This document shows, piece by piece, positions 61,737-64,000 of a stretch of 64,000 nucleotides of DNA. The first letter of the stretch is position 1, and every line of letters begins with the position of its first letter. The translations under genes were made by a program, and so were the position numbers. Source of the DNA: BRHc4a sp049323755 (GTDB lineage Bacteria; Bacillota; Desulfotomaculia; Desulfotomaculales; Desulfocucumaceae); NCBI GenBank assembly GCA_049323755.1, contig JBMOPE010000006.1:62001-126000 (forward strand), written 5' to 3'. The notes below the pieces were generated by a model that was not told the origin of the DNA, did not search any database, and saw only the letters and a list, made by a program, of their open reading frames with translations.

Positions 61737-62848
61737 TGACAAATCCGGAAGTAAAAAAGAGGGTAATAACAAAAATAGAATATATTGGTATCTTTCTGGT
61801 GGCGCTGTCCCTTTTCGGCCTCGTGTACAAGCCCACCCTGATTGCCGGAGTGTTTGACGCCATGGTCAACAACGCCTACACCATATTTAAAGTGTTTATC
61901 TTCGGCAACTGGAATAACGGTGCCTGGTCACCTTCTGTTGTAGGTGTGGCTATTATCGTCAGTGTTATGATAGGCAGGATTCTCGAACGTCTCGGCTTTA
62001 CAGATGCGCTCATAAGAATTTTTGTCCCCATAATGAAATATTTTAAGGTTAACTCAGCCGTTGTAATTCCTGCTGTATACAACATTCTCGGAGATATCAA
62101 TGCGGCAGGCAGAATAGCCGGCCCCATACTTGTAAAGGCAGGCGCAACCAAGGATGAGCAAAAAATAGCCATTACAACCATGGTTCAGTCACAACAGTCC
62201 TTTTCAACATTCATGCTCGGCCTTCTTGCCATGACCACTGTGGGCATCAAGGTTTTTCCGGTTATTATCATTGCCATGTTTCTGCCGTTGATTATTGTGC
62301 CGCCTCTTCTTCGCTATACTATTTACCGCAAGGCTAAAGCAGTTACACTGGATGAATTGCCCCGCTTTACCCCAAATACAGCAGCCCTCCCAACAGTTTT
62401 CGGCGCAGCCAGGGAAGGGGCGGAGCTGTTATTTCTTCTCATAATTCCTGCAGGAGTTGTAATTTACGCCATCATAGGGGGCCTTGATTTTCTCGGATAC
62501 TGGGCGCCTGTCAAAAATGCCCTGACCATGATGCTCGGCGCCCTTTCCATTCACCCCGAAACAGGCATACTGTCTATACTTGTCTCACCCACCCTTGCTA
62601 TGGGCGTACTTAAGGCAACTGTTGCCGCCAACCCGGCCTCAATCGCACCGCAGCTGGTTATAGGATCATTCGTGCTGGCCTGCTCCGGATTTCCCTTCTC
62701 GGTAATTTTTGGGCAAATCCCTGCGGTATGGGCCGGCTGCACCGACCTGAACGAAAAAGAGGCCATGGGCGCCGCAGTGCTGGGCGCCGTGATGAAACTA
62801 ATAACTGCCGGTATTGTGGCAGGCGTGCTGTATAGATTTTTTATTTAG
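61733..62848 (+). CDS. gate-domain (nucleoside-recognition type) membrane protein
   Basis: 371 residues, eight to ten membrane helices (YIGIFLVALSLFGLVYKPTL, VVGVAIIVSVMIGRILERLG, LLFLLIIPAGVVIYAIIGGL and others). A Gate/nucleoside recognition domain is indicated by YNILGDINAAGRIAGPILVK. Relatives include SpmA/SpmB and NupC-linked gates; the transported substrate is unknown. Translationally coupled to the NIF3-like gene. Confidence 0.75.
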   Translation: MMTNPEVKKRVITKIEYIGIFLVALSLFGLVYKPTLIAGVFDAMVNNAYTIFKVFIFGNWNNGAWSPSVVGVAIIVSVMIGRILERLGFTDALIRIFVPIMKYFKVNSAVVIPAVYNILGDINAAGRIAGPILVKAGATKDEQKIAITTMVQSQQSFSTFMLGLLAMTTVGIKVFPVIIIAMFLPLIIVPPLLRYTIYRKAKAVTLDELPRFTPNTAALPTVFGAAREGAELLFLLIIPAGVVIYAIIGGLDFLGYWAPVKNALTMMLGALSIHPETGILSILVSPTLAMGVLKATVAANPASIAPQLVIGSFVLACSGFPFSVIFGQIPAVWAGCTDLNEKEAMGAAVLGAVMKLITAGIVAGVLYRFFI

Positions 62849-62880
62849 CCCGGACAAAAGGATTATATTGAAATAAATTA

Positions 62881-62928
62881 AAACGGGGCGGGGGAAATTA
62901 CCTAACATTTCCCCCACCCCCGTTTTTT
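62881..62928. terminator. bidirectional terminator
   Basis: Stem AAACGGGGCGGGGGAAAT / ATTTCCCCCACCCCCGTTT with T-runs on both strands, between converging genes. Confidence 0.9.
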
Positions 62929-62932
62929 AGCC

Positions 62933-63442
62933 TTAACAGGTAGCAAGCCATTCTTTCCGGCCTTTCACCCCCGTTAGGACTTTAAGAACATTGGAGTGAA
63001 GTATCCCGGACAGAGAAATAGTAAAAGTACCCCTGCCGTCCCACAGAACGGGAACATCCGGACGGCATAGTGGGAAATCGTACTTTTTGCCGTCTTCATT
63101 AACAAAGCGTACTCCAATAGACATATTTAGAACACCGGGGTCAAGTATAAGATTGGTTTCCAGGGCAAGGGATATTTCTCCGGCTTCCGGGAGGTCAAAA
63201 TATGTTCCTGGCCTTGCTTCAATTGGCCCCATGCCCGCCGGAAAGGAAGACAGGGTATAAATAAACTCACGCCCCAGTCCGGCCAGCCTCTTCTCACTTG
63301 TTAATATAAAAGAAAATCCATACCGGTCAAAGCCTTTTGAGCAGTCAAGGACAGTGCCATCCATTAGAATAAACGTTTTAAAATAAGTTTCCTCTCTAAT
63401 GGACAGTGTCTTCTCAGAATACAATTCCACCGCCAGTTTCAT
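62933..63442 (-). CDS. hypothetical protein
   Basis: 169 residues from ATG at 63442, eight bases after GGAGG (GTG at 63451 lies on the site). Soluble, rich in beta-type segments: LDCSKGFDRYGFSFILTSEK, GEISLALETNLILDPGVLNM, VPVLWDGRGTFTISLSG. No family recognised; the repeated beta pattern suggests a sandwich fold. Confidence 0.65.
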   Translation of the reverse strand: MKLAVELYSEKTLSIREETYFKTFILMDGTVLDCSKGFDRYGFSFILTSEKRLAGLGREFIYTLSSFPAGMGPIEARPGTYFDLPEAGEISLALETNLILDPGVLNMSIGVRFVNEDGKKYDFPLCRPDVPVLWDGRGTFTISLSGILHSNVLKVLTGVKGRKEWLATC

Positions 63443-63529
63443 CTCTATCACCTCCTACGCATTTAACTGCCATATAAAATATGAATTAGGAGGGCAATAG
63501 GTGCAAAATTGTCAGTAAAAAAATAAACG

Positions 63530-63755
63530 CCCTACGGGCGTTGTCGCTGGAACAGCGACATTGTTAAGCATTATTTATGGGTCCGGAATTGGGAATTGGG
63601 AATTAGGAATTGGTGATAAAAAGAACATAAGGATATGTTAGATATTTAACTAATGCGAAGCGATTATTTGTTTAACCTTCTTTAGAGCCGGCATATAAAA
63701 CTCCTGTCTCCTGTATTCTGTCTCCTGTCTCCTGACCCGGGAGGAATACCCTTTA
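63530..63755. repeat. hairpins and mixed-heptad dyad element upstream of the phoU end
   Basis: GCCC-TAC-GGGC and GTCGCTG-GAA-CAGCGAC hairpins (63530-63560) precede AAGCATTATTTATGGGTCCG and a GGAATTGGGAATTGGG left arm (63583 on). The right arm (63700-63735) is instead of the CTCCTGT type, ending CTGACCCGGGAGGAATACCC. One element thus carries the left arm of one heptad class and right arm of another. No gene in 63443-63756. Confidence 0.65.
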
Positions 63756-63756
63756 T

Positions 63757-64000
63757 CTAATTAAGCTCCCTACGCTCGCCGGTAGCCAGGTAAATGACCG
63801 CCTCACCTATGTTTGTGGCGTGGTCCGCAATTCTTTCAAGATAGCGGGATACATAAAGAAGGTATGCTCCCTGGGTGACCACTTCCGGGTCCTCTGCCAT
63901 GCAGCTGATGGTATCCCTGAAAACGTGCGAAAAAATAAAATCCACCTGATCGTCCATGGCACACATATCCCTTGCCTTGTTAACATCCCGGTGAACGTAT
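63757..64000 (-). CDS. phoU: phosphate-transport regulator PhoU, C-terminal part (cut by window)
   Basis: 81 codons to the window edge, entering as YVHRDVNKARDM and ending YLERIADHATNIGEAVIYLATG, the conserved PhoU metal-binding helix pattern ERxxDHxxNI. PhoU represses phosphate uptake with the Pst transporter. The start lies outside. Confidence 0.93.
   Translation of the reverse strand, partial: YVHRDVNKARDMCAMDDQVDFIFSHVFRDTISCMAEDPEVVTQGAYLLYVSRYLERIADHATNIGEAVIYLATGERRELN

Overview
The window reads as chromosome of an anaerobic, endospore-forming Gram-positive clostridium, most like the Peptococcaceae (Desulfotomaculum/Pelotomaculum type). This is inferred from spoVS and ytxC-type sporulation genes, T-box leaders on pheST and thrS, the infC-rpmI-rplT order with an ATT start on infC, mutS2, zapA, polX, rny-ymdB-spoVS, recA-recX, GGAGG-type ribosome binding sites and frequent GTG/TTG starts. 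No rRNA, tRNA, CRISPR array, phage or intact transposase gene was seen. Region 1 (1-16600) is accessory: a peptide natural-product (RiPP) locus of the nitrile-hydratase-leader-peptide (NHLP) class. It holds two 104-residue precursors with 84-residue leaders and different Cys-containing 20-residue cores. It also holds a radical SAM/SPASM maturase, a tandem GNAT acyltransferase, an S41-type protease, a free-standing membrane HEAGH (M41-like) metalloprotease, and a three-part exporter (C39-peptidase ABC protein, HlyD protein, second ABC protein cut by the window edge). The exporter operon is led by an unusual cyclic-nucleotide-domain / membrane anchor / periplasmic-binding-protein fusion. A large hybrid histidine kinase sits inside the locus. 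Six promoters of this locus, on both strands, share one architecture: four to six TTTA-centred repeats at 10-11 bp spacing, the last one 15 bp upstream of a mostly extended -10 box. This looks like one regulon under one helically phased activator, and it is the strongest candidate here for something undescribed. Region 2 (16700-37500) is core chromosome on the minus strand: mutS2, a U32 peptidase-like protein, a NIF3-like protein, alkyladenine glycosylase, polX, zapA, pheT-pheS with a T-box, a plus-strand YkuD-like protein, a VOC protein, an rRNA methyltransferase, rplT-rpmI-infC with an attenuator, and thrS with a T-box. Region 3 (37500-50200) holds a GAF/HD-GYP regulator with a Fur-like box on its promoter, DUF445, ytxC, an inositol monophosphatase, a gamma-carbonic-anhydrase-like protein, a Ski2-like helicase split in two, a dipeptidase, spoVS, ymdB and rny. 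Region 4 (50200-64000) holds recX-recA, five tandem structured ~123-bp repeats, a DEAD-box helicase, pncC (CinA C-terminal), an FtsH-like protease, pgsA, rimO, yajQ, DUF2294, a structured leader before a NIF3-like/gate membrane protein pair, an unknown gene and the end of phoU. Scattered through regions 2-4 are about ten small non-coding dyad elements. Their arms are tandem short repeats (several heptanucleotide types), several share terminal sequence, and many abut stop codons. They look like a MITE-like family. All statements rest on reading the sequence; no searches or folding programs were run.
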